32,923 nt of DNA, from positions 1-32,923 of IMG/VR virus record IMGVR_UViG_3300032011_000063; one strand, 5' to 3'. Positions 1 to 6,392 of this stretch are shown one piece after another. The stretch comes from a virus. Made by a program: the position numbers and the translations under genes. Position 1 is the first letter of the stretch. Each line of letters starts with the position of its first letter. The notes beneath the pieces were generated by a model. That model saw only the letters and a program-made list of their open reading frames with translations. It made no database searches and was not told where the DNA came from.

Positions 1-160
1 CTGGGCATACAACTACGGTCGTTCTTTTCTTATTTCTCTTATGATAATACAGGGCTTGAATAGTCTTACCAAGACCCATCTCATCTGCCAAAAGGGCACG
101 CCCTTTGAACTTCTCAATCTGGAGGACTCCCTGCTTCTGGTATTTGTATAACTTGGTCAT
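1..160 (-). CDS. SNF2/DEAD-type helicase, N-terminal fragment (cut by window edge)
   Basis: The first 53 residues of a helicase are visible, running off the left edge. The fragment starts MTKLYKYQKQGV and carries a clear ATPase motif I, DEMGLGKT, at about residues 26-33, preceded by the Q-motif-like YQKQGV typical of SNF2/SSL2 superfamily 2 helicases. The family uses ATP to translocate on or remodel DNA; phage versions are usually in replication or recombination modules. The start codon ATG overlaps the stop of the upstream sigma-like gene as ATGA, so the two are probably translationally coupled. A GGAGG-like sequence sits 11-15 bases upstream, inside the preceding gene. The exact subfamily cannot be decided without the rest of the protein. 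Confidence 0.85.
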   Translation of the reverse strand, partial: MTKLYKYQKQGVLQIEKFKGRALLADEMGLGKTIQALYYHKRNKKRTTVVVCP

Positions 161-663
161 CTGTTTATTGCCTCCGTTATTTCTTTGAAAGCATTGGTAC
201 ATCTGGGAGAGGTCCAATTCTTATCCATTAGTTCGGCTCTGATCTGCTGCTGTCCTTTCTTCATAGATGAGTCAAACTTATTCGATAAACATAATTTGAC
301 AACTATCGAGGCATCCTCACTTAGATTCATAAGTCCGATGAAGTCATCAACATCAAATTCTGTAATCTGATTTGAATAAACTTCTGTCAGGACTTCAGTA
401 TCCTCACGAGCAAGAAGATTATTTCGGTTGTACTCTTTCCTAACTTTGTCCATCAGTCTGAACTTTAGAACTCGGACAAGATAGGTGGAGAACTTGGCTC
501 CTTTGTCTGATCTGTAATCGTCGCAGACTTTGAGGAATACTTCGTTGGCTTCTGATAGACAATCCTCTAGGTCTATGGGATGCTGTACTGAGAATTCAGC
601 ACATACTTTTCTGATGAGTCTTTCGACTGACTTATATCGGTCTTGTAAAATATTCTGATCCAT
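157..663 (-). CDS. Sigma-70 family-like RNA polymerase sigma factor
   Basis: This 168-residue protein has a region-2-like stretch: DLEDCLSEANEVFLK, then a DYRSDKGAKFSTYL segment and an RLMDKVRKEY helix. This is the usual pattern by which sigma factors bind core polymerase and melt the -10 element. The C-terminal part (QQQIRAELMDKNWTSPRC and following residues) may be a short region-4-like DNA-binding helix pair but is weaker. The length is close to that of T4 gp55, a late sigma factor. I chose ATG at 663 because GGAG lies six bases upstream; an in-frame TTG at 690 has poorer spacing. The gene is coupled by ATGA to the helicase downstream. Assignment rests on motif pattern only; the role in late transcription is inference. 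Confidence 0.7.
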   Translation of the reverse strand: MDQNILQDRYKSVERLIRKVCAEFSVQHPIDLEDCLSEANEVFLKVCDDYRSDKGAKFSTYLVRVLKFRLMDKVRKEYNRNNLLAREDTEVLTEVYSNQITEFDVDDFIGLMNLSEDASIVVKLCLSNKFDSSMKKGQQQIRAELMDKNWTSPRCTNAFKEITEAINR

Positions 664-696
664 GATCATCTCCGTATGGTTGGTTTCCAATACTCC

Positions 697-702
697 ATTA
701 TA
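697..702 (-). promoter_or_regulatory. Extended -10 promoter for the sigma-like gene
   Basis: On the minus strand the sequence reads TGTTATAAT, a perfect TATAAT with the extended TGn element. No good -35 hexamer is present at 16-18 bases. The element lies 34 bases upstream of the chosen sigma start and just downstream of the DUF932 terminator, so the sigma/helicase pair can be transcribed separately. Confidence 0.5.
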
Positions 703-731
703 ACATATCTAACAAATATATCTAGTAGGGT

Positions 732-765
732 AAAAAGTAGCCTCCCCGATTTGACTCAGGGAGGC
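732..765 (-). terminator. Intrinsic terminator after the DUF932 gene
   Basis: Seven-base arms GCCTCCC (740-746) and GGGAGGC (759-765) flank a 12-base loop. Read on the minus strand the hairpin is followed by TACTTTTTACCC, a short T-run. It directly follows the stop of the DUF932 gene and separates it from the sigma gene. Confidence 0.75.
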
Positions 766-773
766 TTCTTGTC

Positions 774-1520
774 CTAGTTTGCCAAGTAGTAATCTGACTC
801 GGAGACATTTGCTGTTGGAAGCAACTCTCGGAACTTATTCATCTGATTCATCTGAGCGTGAACCGGATTCTTCTTGACGATATAGGTGAAGGCATTTAGT
901 AAAGCCCAACTTGTGCCACGGCCGTGTTCTTCGAAAGTGGGCTTGCGGTATTCTGCGTCCACTAATCCGATTCGGCTGAATGGCATGAGATGATTACGTC
1001 CCGCTTCCATTAGAATCTCATCAGATTCTGTTGGGGATAACTCACGTTCCCTTAGTCGTGTCACTGTTTCTTTAATGGTTTGTGATTTGACTTCGTAAAC
1101 ATCTAGGGACTTTTGAATCTCATCACTTAGGCTGAACTGCTTCGTGTGCTTCTTCTGCATCACAATCTCGCCAGTGGCCATCCCGTTGTTGCAAACTTGA
1201 ACTACGGCTCCGACAACCATCTTGAGTGATTTGCGTAATGCGTTGGAGGTCACAAAGCCAAGTGACAGGTCCATACCTTCTGGAGTATCAACTCCCGGTA
1301 GTCGCATCTTAAAGGCTCCTGCCAAGTCGGCTTGGTCCTTGGACAGACTGAATCGTGATTCGGTAATTTCCCAACCTCGATTTCTGATCTGCATCGAGAG
1401 GACATCGACAAGGCGACCGTGTTGGATGCCTTGCCAGTATCGACCGGCATTGTCTGGAGTTTCAAGAGGGATTGCTCGGAGTTGATCTGCGTTTGCGTTT
1501 GATCCGTATACAGTAATCAT
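774..1520 (-). CDS. DUF932 family phage protein
   Basis: This 248-residue protein shows the DUF932 pattern. A GYW-like N-terminal part (RYWQGIQHGRLVDVL) is followed by a beta-rich section with MDLSLGFVTSNALRKSLKM and VVQVCNNGMATG, where the family usually has an N-S-x-D-x-S-x and VCxNGM pair. A helical section with RLRERELSPTESDEIL follows. Family members are common in phage and plasmid early regions; their biochemical role is not established. AAGGA precedes the ATG by nine bases. Expression is probably early because it sits in the minus-strand group and ends at its own terminator. Confidence 0.7.
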   Translation of the reverse strand: MITVYGSNANADQLRAIPLETPDNAGRYWQGIQHGRLVDVLSMQIRNRGWEITESRFSLSKDQADLAGAFKMRLPGVDTPEGMDLSLGFVTSNALRKSLKMVVGAVVQVCNNGMATGEIVMQKKHTKQFSLSDEIQKSLDVYEVKSQTIKETVTRLRERELSPTESDEILMEAGRNHLMPFSRIGLVDAEYRKPTFEEHGRGTSWALLNAFTYIVKKNPVHAQMNQMNKFRELLPTANVSESDYYLAN

Positions 1521-1624
1521 TGATAGGGTTCCTTATTTGGAAAAAGTAATTCGTGTTTAAGTATTATCGAGTTGAAGTAATTTTGAAATGAGCAGTTTCA
1601 AGACTTGCTCAGGTCAAGGGGTTG

Positions 1625-1867
1625 TTAGTTGACTACTGAGATTCCGTTGTCTAGGAAGAATCCCACTGTAGGCAAATATCTGTGATCCCTTCGTCCGCAT
1701 AGATGACAAACTACAGGGAAGAAACGGCCTTCTTCATTAGTTGCGATGAAATAACTGACTTCTTTGAATGAGTCATCTAATTTAGCCAAGACCTTTTCCA
1801 TCTTCTTGATTGCGTTGGCTTGGGTCTTGTAAGTGTTGTATTCTTTGTCAGCGAAAATGTTCGACAT
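1625..1867 (-). CDS. Small CxxC protein, unknown function
   Basis: An 80-residue protein. The N-terminal half is helical and charged (MSNIFADKEYNTYKTQANAIKKMEKVLAKL). The C-terminal half is beta-like and contains VCHLCGRRDHRY, a single CxxC with nearby His residues that may bind zinc. I do not recognise the family. Its start carries the conserved AAGGATCAATCAGATG leader and lies downstream of a copy of the shared minus-strand promoter block, which supports it as a real gene. The 104-base gap to the next gene holds a weak GAGCA/TGCTC hairpin. Confidence 0.7.
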   Translation of the reverse strand: MSNIFADKEYNTYKTQANAIKKMEKVLAKLDDSFKEVSYFIATNEEGRFFPVVCHLCGRRDHRYLPTVGFFLDNGISVVN

Positions 1868-1890
1868 CTGATTGATCCTTAAGTTTTTAA

Positions 1891-1972
1891 TTGGTAAGAA
1901 GTATTAACTTGACTCTTTAAGCCTATCAGATTTATCGACTACAGTAACCATCAAATCTTCATTTTTTTAATT
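1891..1972 (-). promoter_or_regulatory. Shared minus-strand promoter block, copy C
   Basis: Read on the minus strand this block has AAAATGAAGATTT, a CGATAA motif, a -10-like TCTGAT (1925-1930), then GGCTTAAAGAGTCAAGTTAA and the TTCTTACCAA segment leading to the ribosome binding site of the gene at 1625-1867. The same order and spacing recurs at 13974-14055 and, cut by the window edge, at 32870-32923. TTGATG lies 18 bases before the -10 in this copy. The high similarity over about 75 bases between non-homologous genes is directly visible; promoter function is inferred. Confidence 0.6.
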
Positions 1973-1990
1973 TATTAACACATGTTAGAT

Positions 1991-2018
1991 TTGTAATATG
2001 GATTCACGCTTATATGAT
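1991..2018 (+). promoter_or_regulatory. Candidate promoter for the terminase operon
   Basis: TTGTAA (1991-1996) and TATGAT (2013-2018) are separated by 16 bases and lie about 30 bases upstream of the TerS start. A second -10-like GATAAT follows at 2021-2026. The region is divergent with the minus-strand block at 1891-1972, so the 1868-2050 gap works as a two-way regulatory region. Confidence 0.45.
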
Positions 2019-2050
2019 AAGATAATACAAGCATAAAAAAGGAGATAAAA

Positions 2051-2815
2051 ATGCCGAAGAAAGTATGGAAGGATGAGAATTACATACTCGCCTATGAGTT
2101 AGCCAAGTCTGGCATGAGTGAAATTAAGATGGCTCAAGCTCTCGGAGTATCCACTGTGACTCTGCGTAAATGGAAGGATACAAAGCCAGCCCTTAGATTT
2201 GCGATTGAGAAGGCGAGTTCAAATGGAGGCTCAGAGAACATGTCCACTGTGCAAGACTTTCACGAGTACATATATCAAAAGCTGCCATCGCATCTAGCTA
2301 AGATATGGGATGAGATACAGGCTGTTGAGCACGAAGATAACTCCATCCTAAAGATTGAAGCTATGCTGAAGGGAGCGGGTAAAAGAGGCCGCCAGCATTT
2401 GTTCTTACATGCTCTTGTCACGTCCAACTTCAACGTAAGTCGTGCTTGCTCTATGATGAATATGAGTCGAAAGACATTTGAGAATTGGGTAACGAATGAG
2501 CCGGAGTTTGGAGAGCTAATGCAGGAGATTGACTTTCATAAAAAGAACTTCTTTGAGGCTGCCCTTATAGGTCTTGTCGCTGGGGGCGATTCTTCAGCCA
2601 CCATTTTTGTGAACAAGACAATTAATCGAGACAGGGGATATAATGACAAGATAGAATTGGACGTAAGAGGTTCAGTTCAGCACGAACATCTCCACGCCCA
2701 TATCCCGATGGACGAATTAAATTTGAGCTTGGATGTTAAGCGTGAAATTTTGAAAGCAATACGATTCCGAAATCAGAGTATTGATAATGAATCCGAAGAG
2801 GCCATTGCGAATTAA
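2051..2815 (+). CDS. terS: Terminase small subunit
   Basis: This 254-residue protein is the probable DNA-recognition subunit of the packaging motor. Two helix-turn-helix units are visible: SEIKMAQALGVSTVTLRKWK near residues 23-42, and NVSRACSMMNMSRKTFENWV at about 128-147. The C-terminus has the usual small-terminase ending: NRDRGYNDKIELDVRGSVQHEH, followed by MDELNLSLDVKREILKAIR, in two parts. AAGGAGA precedes the ATG with good spacing. It heads the plus-strand operon that also carries TerL four genes later, which supports the call. The second helix-turn-helix could be a duplicated DNA-binding unit. Confidence 0.85.
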   Translation: MPKKVWKDENYILAYELAKSGMSEIKMAQALGVSTVTLRKWKDTKPALRFAIEKASSNGGSENMSTVQDFHEYIYQKLPSHLAKIWDEIQAVEHEDNSILKIEAMLKGAGKRGRQHLFLHALVTSNFNVSRACSMMNMSRKTFENWVTNEPEFGELMQEIDFHKKNFFEAALIGLVAGGDSSATIFVNKTINRDRGYNDKIELDVRGSVQHEHLHAHIPMDELNLSLDVKREILKAIRFRNQSIDNESEEAIAN

Positions 2816-3209
2816 GAATTGCCCGTTTTGTGCGTGTGAGTTTTTAGACTGTGAACATGACCGACGTAATTTTTGGATGACCTGTTTGTACTGCGGTACT
2901 GGGGGACCGAATGGTTATCATTTTGGAAATGCCCTTTCAAAATGGAACAAGATGATGAGCAATAGAATAGCAGGAATTGATTTTGGCACACCAGACGGAC
3001 AAGCACACTTACGACCATTTTGCCTGAGAGCTTGTCCTTTCTGCGGAGAAGCGGAAAAGGGATTGAATATTATGGGAGAGGAAGAGACAGGTGTCTTTTG
3101 GTGCGCCTGTGATACATGTGGTACAGACGGACCTTATGCTCCCGAAAAGAAGATAGCTGTCCGTATGTGGAATCGCAGAATCAGAGTTAACTCGGAACTA
3201 GGAAATTGA
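2787..3209 (+). CDS. Tandem Lar-like zinc protein
   Basis: A 140-residue protein made of two similar zinc-ribbon units. The first is NCPFCACEF...MTCLYCGTGGP...ALSKWNKM, and the second is ACPFCGEAEKG...CDTCGTDGPY...AVRMWNRR. Each has CPFC, a CxxCG-x-GP turn and a C-terminal [SR]xWN signature, which is the pattern of the Lar restriction-alleviation family (single domain, about 60 residues). Known Lar proteins modulate type I restriction; zinc binding is likely here, but the function of a duplicated form is inference. ATG at 2787 overlaps the end of terS; an in-frame TTG at 2781 is a less likely start. Confidence 0.75.
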   Translation: MNPKRPLRIKNCPFCACEFLDCEHDRRNFWMTCLYCGTGGPNGYHFGNALSKWNKMMSNRIAGIDFGTPDGQAHLRPFCLRACPFCGEAEKGLNIMGEEETGVFWCACDTCGTDGPYAPEKKIAVRMWNRRIRVNSELGN

Positions 3210-3295
3210 TGAATACGATAATAATAGTGAGCTTCATATTTTCACTTTGGTTTGTTATTTACCAACTGAAACAATTAAACGCAATCAAGGAGTAA
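3209..3295 (+). CDS. 28-residue single-span membrane peptide
   Basis: ATG overlaps the stop of the previous gene as TGATG. The peptide MNTIIIVSFIFSLWFVIYQL and eight more residues (KQLNAIKE) is one hydrophobic helix with a short charged tail. It ends five bases before the next gene, whose ribosome binding site overlaps its last codons. The tight fit between two genes supports translation. Function unknown; it could be a small membrane modulator. Confidence 0.5.
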   Translation: MNTIIIVSFIFSLWFVIYQLKQLNAIKE

Positions 3296-3299
3296 TGAT

Positions 3300-3410
3300 A
3301 TGCCTAAAGTAGATGGTAAAAAATATCCCTATACCAAAAAAGGGAAAGCGGCAGCAGCCAAAGCAGCTAAGAAGAAAAGGGAAAAGGCCAAACGTAAGAA
3401 GTCCTATTGA
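3300..3410 (+). CDS. Small basic KKYPYTKKGKAAA phage protein
   Basis: A 36-residue peptide starts MPKVDGKKYPYTKKGKAAAA and continues as a Lys/Ala-rich helix ending KKSY. AAGGAG sits seven bases before the ATG. Short proteins with a (K)xYPYTxxGKxAA start followed by a Lys/Ala tail are, to my knowledge, common near terminase and portal genes of many phages; their role is unknown, and nucleic acid binding is plausible from charge. It overlaps the next start as TGATG. Confidence 0.7.
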   Translation: MPKVDGKKYPYTKKGKAAAAKAAKKKREKAKRKKSY

Positions 3411-3901
3411 TGTTTGAGCATAGTTTTACGGAGCCAGGAGAGACCATCGTGCCAAAGACAGCATCCAAAAATGTAAACCAACCCGATCATTATAATTACG
3501 GACCTCATGAGGTCATAGATATTATCATGGATCTGAGATTAGATAATGCAGAGGGTAATGTTGTCAAATATATTATGAGGCATAAATACAAAAACGGTCG
3601 TGAGGATATCGAAAAAGCACACCGATATTTGGAGCTTATTCGTGACAACTATGCCCACTGGTATAAGAAGGACCGAGACATAAACCCGCGAGGGGAATAT
3701 GACGACCGAAAGGATTTGATTCTCAAGTATTCTATGGATATGGAATTAAATGTCTATGAAGCAAATGCGTTTCTTAATGTGGCGATGCATAGATGGGACG
3801 TAAGGAAACATGAGATGATAGATGATGCTCTGGAATACATCTCTAAGATTCTACTCAATTACGATAGTTGGTATGAGAAAGAAGACCTAAATGAGTCCTA
3901 G
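3410..3901 (+). CDS. DUF3310 protein with a degenerate second copy
   Basis: A 163-residue protein. The first half matches DUF3310: NQPDHYNYG, EVIDIIMD, EGNVVKYIMRHKYKNGREDIEKA and HRYLELIR are its usual landmarks. The family is described in phages as small helical and kinase-like by annotation, with no firm activity. The second half repeats the first in weaker form: both halves show MDxxL, an N six residues on, MHR/MRH, E-x-I-x-x-A-x-x-Y, then NYxxWYxK. I infer an internal duplication. ATG at 3410 overlaps the previous stop; an upstream in-frame TTG is unlikely. It overlaps terL by 11 bases. Confidence 0.7.
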   Translation: MFEHSFTEPGETIVPKTASKNVNQPDHYNYGPHEVIDIIMDLRLDNAEGNVVKYIMRHKYKNGREDIEKAHRYLELIRDNYAHWYKKDRDINPRGEYDDRKDLILKYSMDMELNVYEANAFLNVAMHRWDVRKHEMIDDALEYISKILLNYDSWYEKEDLNES

Positions 3902-5348
3902 TTTCAGCGAGACAGATCTTGTCCGAAGTATCACCCAACAGTCCTTCTATGAGTTTCTCAAAGAGTTCTGGGACGTAATCATACCCGAAGAACCAGTATG
4001 GAATTGGCATATAGAGTATCTTTGCGATGAGTTACAAGAGATAGCAGAACGTGTCTTTGCCGGAGAGCCGAAAGAACACGACCTCATAATTAATATCTCC
4101 CCCGCTTCAACCAAGTCCACTATCGCATCTGTTGCCTTTCCCGCTTGGACTTGGACTCGTATGCCAACGGCGAGACATATATGCGGTAGTCACGCTTTTG
4201 ATTTGGGTATGGACTTATCCAGAAAGTGCCGAGACATAGTTTCGACACAAGATAGAGTGGCGAATAAGGCGTGCTATTACGACTGTTTCCCTGAGATACA
4301 ATTAAGAGATGACCAGAACACTAAGGGGTACTTCGCAAATACCAGAGGCGGTATGCGCAAATCAGTAACGGTAGGCGGTAAGTCTCCGGTGGGATTTCAC
4401 GCTCACTTTCTAATCATCGACGACCCTATTGACCCGCAGAAAGTCTTATCGGATGCTGAAGTAAAGAAAGCAAACACATGGATGAACGAAACACTCCCAT
4501 CCAGAAAAGTCGATAAGACTCTGACCCCTACGATACTCATCATGCAACGTCTGCATCAGAACGATCCGACTGGCAATTGGTTAGAGAAAACAAGAGGGAC
4601 GGATAGCGTTAAGCACATATCACTTCCAGCAGATTTATCTGATGGCTTTGAAGTTAAGCCTAAGCACCTAGCCCACTACTATAAGGACAAGCTATTCGAT
4701 CCGCTAAGACTCCCAAAGGCCATACTCAAAGAATCTCGCACACTATTAGGAGAGTTTGGATACAGTGGACAATATGGACAGAATCCAGTACCGTTGGGCG
4801 GCGGTATGTTTAAGGTTGAGCGGGTTAGAATAGATGACTGCCCTGCCGATAGGGAGATTAAACAAAAGATTAGATTCTGGGATAAGGCGGGTACAGCAGG
4901 TGGTGGAGCCTACACAGTCGGAGCATTAATCGGAGTAGATAGGGACAATCGGTATTGGGTACTCGATGTAGTGCGAGGTCAGTGGGATTCTAGTGAGCGT
5001 GAGAAAGTAATACAGCAGACAGCAGAAGCTGATGGTAAGGGAACGGTAATAGGTCTAGAACAAGAGCCTGGTTCGGGTGGTAAGGAGTCCGCAGAAGCTA
5101 CTGTAAGGCGTCTTGCTGGCTTCAGAGTAAGGATAGATAGGCCGACAGGGGACAAAGCATTACGAGCTGATCCATTTAGCTCTCAGGTTAATTCTAACAA
5201 TGTGTTCTTAAAGCGGGCCAATTGGAACTCCGACTATCTTGAGGAGCTTAGGTTCTTCCCAGCATCGACGTATAAAGACCAAGTGGACGCATCTAGTGGC
5301 GCATTTAATCTACTGTGTGCCAAAAAGAAAAGGGTTGGGGCGTTGTAG
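3891..5348 (+). CDS. terL: Terminase large subunit
   Basis: The ATPase-nuclease of the DNA packaging motor, 485 residues. The Walker A position reads SPASTKST (70-77), a variant lacking the usual GxGKS glycines. Walker B is LIIDDP (174-179), and the coupling motif is ILIMQRLHQND (215-225). The RNase H-like nuclease domain begins RFWDKAGT with Asp331, followed by GLEQEPGSGGKES (Glu390) and KDQVDASSG (Asp463/Asp466), the usual three acidic positions. The C-terminus after DQVDASSGAFN is short and normal for the family, so the gene looks complete. It overlaps the previous gene by 11 bases. The unusual repeat region begins immediately after its stop. Confidence 0.93.
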   Translation: MSPSFSETDLVRSITQQSFYEFLKEFWDVIIPEEPVWNWHIEYLCDELQEIAERVFAGEPKEHDLIINISPASTKSTIASVAFPAWTWTRMPTARHICGSHAFDLGMDLSRKCRDIVSTQDRVANKACYYDCFPEIQLRDDQNTKGYFANTRGGMRKSVTVGGKSPVGFHAHFLIIDDPIDPQKVLSDAEVKKANTWMNETLPSRKVDKTLTPTILIMQRLHQNDPTGNWLEKTRGTDSVKHISLPADLSDGFEVKPKHLAHYYKDKLFDPLRLPKAILKESRTLLGEFGYSGQYGQNPVPLGGGMFKVERVRIDDCPADREIKQKIRFWDKAGTAGGGAYTVGALIGVDRDNRYWVLDVVRGQWDSSEREKVIQQTAEADGKGTVIGLEQEPGSGGKESAEATVRRLAGFRVRIDRPTGDKALRADPFSSQVNSNNVFLKRANWNSDYLEELRFFPASTYKDQVDASSGAFNLLCAKKKRVGAL

Positions 5349-5352
5349 TACC

Positions 5353-5463
5353 ATGATAGCTTGTAGTCAATGTGTTATCTTTCTGACCCAAGTCATAGTC
5401 ATCTTCTCCGCTTGCTCTGTTCCGGTGGTGTGTAGCCACGTTCAAAAGGTGCTGAGACGCTAG
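5353..5463 (+). CDS. Possible small hydrophobic Cys-containing peptide
   Basis: A 36-residue open frame begins MIACSQCVIFLTQVIVIFSA five bases after terL and is hydrophobic with four cysteines. There is no convincing ribosome binding site at proper spacing, and the frame also continues upstream inside terL, so it may be chance. It ends at the edge of the repeat region. Low confidence. Confidence 0.2.
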   Translation: MIACSQCVIFLTQVIVIFSACSVPVVCSHVQKVLRR

Positions 5464-5560
5464 GAGATATGCTGAGAAGCTCTGAGAGGTGCTGAGATAT
5501 GTTGATATATGTTGAAGCCAATAACCTACGTTCTGAGACGTTCTGCGAGGTGCTGAGCTT

Positions 5561-5700
5561 CCTAGGAACTACATTTCTTGGCTAGGAACGTCCTAGGAAC
5601 TACATTTCTTGGCTAGGAACGTCCTAGGAACTACATTTCTTGGCTAGGAACGTCCTAGGAACTACATTTCTTGGCTAGGAACGTCCTAGGAACTACATTT
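5561..5700. repeat. Perfect 31-bp tandem repeat core
   Basis: Four consecutive identical 31-base units start at 5561, 5592, 5623 and 5654, and the first 16 bases of a fifth follow at 5685. Each unit is CCTAGGAACTACATTT followed by CTTGGCTAGGAACGT. The unit junction forms a 6-bp inverted repeat CTAGGA/TCCTAG around ACG. Perfect identity suggests recent expansion or homogenisation, in contrast with the more diverged copies further right. Confidence 0.95.
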
Positions 5701-5896
5701 TCGGTCGATGTACTACATTTGCATTACATTTGCGGGCATAGGAGCTTCCTAGGAACTACATTTTCGGTCGATGTACTACATTTGATCTACATTTGCGGCA
5801 AATGTACGTCCTAGGAACTACATTTTCGGCAAATGTAATACATTTGCACTACATTTGCGGGGGTAGGAGCTACATTTGCCTACATTTGAGCTACAT

Positions 5897-6042
5897 TGTA
5901 GTACAATCGAACAGAATTTGAGCTACATCCTCCTACATCCTTCTACATCCGCCTACATTTGAATTACATCTTCTACACCTGTAGTACAATCGAACAGAAT
6001 TTGATCTACAAATGTACTACATCCTCCTACATCCTTCTACAT
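5897..6042. repeat. 25-bp and 26-bp direct repeat pair inside the array
   Basis: A 25-base sequence beginning TGTAGTACAATCGAACAG occurs at 5897-5921 and 5980-6004. A 26-base sequence of the CTACATCCTCCTACATCC type occurs at 5923-5948 and 6017-6042. The pair of repeats keeps its order but the second copy has 11 extra bases between the two parts. This lies in the 270-base gap between the two clusters of the 16-mer and may be a distinct central element. Confidence 0.9.
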
Positions 6043-6392
6043 TTTGAGTATAGGAGCTATATTTGAGCAGAGTGTACGTCCTAGGAACTACATTTTTGGG
6101 CTAGGAACGTCCTAGGAACTACATTTGCGGAGGATGTAGTACATTTGATCTACATTTTTGGGCGTGGAAGTACCTAGGAACTACATTTCTCGGCTAGGAA
6201 CGTCCTAGGAACTACATTTTTAGGCAAATGTACTACATTTGGTCTACATTACGCGGCATGGAAGTACATTTGTATTACATTTGCGGAGGATGTACTACAT
6301 TTGCACTACAATTTCGACGTAGTGAGCAGATAGGTTAGGGGATGAGCACGAGATTCTATATGCTGAGAAGTAATGAGGGGGTGTGAGAGAAT

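Larger units (their letters stand above)
5452..6340. repeat. Gene-free phased repeat and palindrome array after terL
   Basis: This stretch holds no plausible gene. The 16-mer CCTAGGAACTACATTT occurs 11 times, at 5561, 5592, 5623, 5654, 5685, 5748, 5810, 6080, 6111, 6173 and 6204. Outside one long gap the spacings are 31 or about 62 bases, close to three or six helical turns. Between copies the element TACATTTG and its complement recur many times and form palindromes, for example 5788-5806, 5829-5847 and 6225-6241. CTAGGA-ACG-TCCTAG mini-hairpins join adjacent units. A 25-base direct repeat sits at 5897 and 5980. TGAG-rich sequence flanks both sides, including a shared 13-mer ATATGCTGAGAAG at 5467 and 6358. 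Candidate roles are packaging site, replication origin, partition-like site or structured RNA. Confidence 0.9.

Noticed and set aside
5239-5463. Frame of 74 codons across the end of terL
   Set aside because: It lies mostly inside the terL coding region in another frame; only the last 36 codons after terL were kept as a low-confidence candidate.
5561-6219. The repeat array as a CRISPR array
   Set aside because: Units are tandem and contiguous with no unique spacers of constant length, the 16-mer core is too short, and no cas genes are present.
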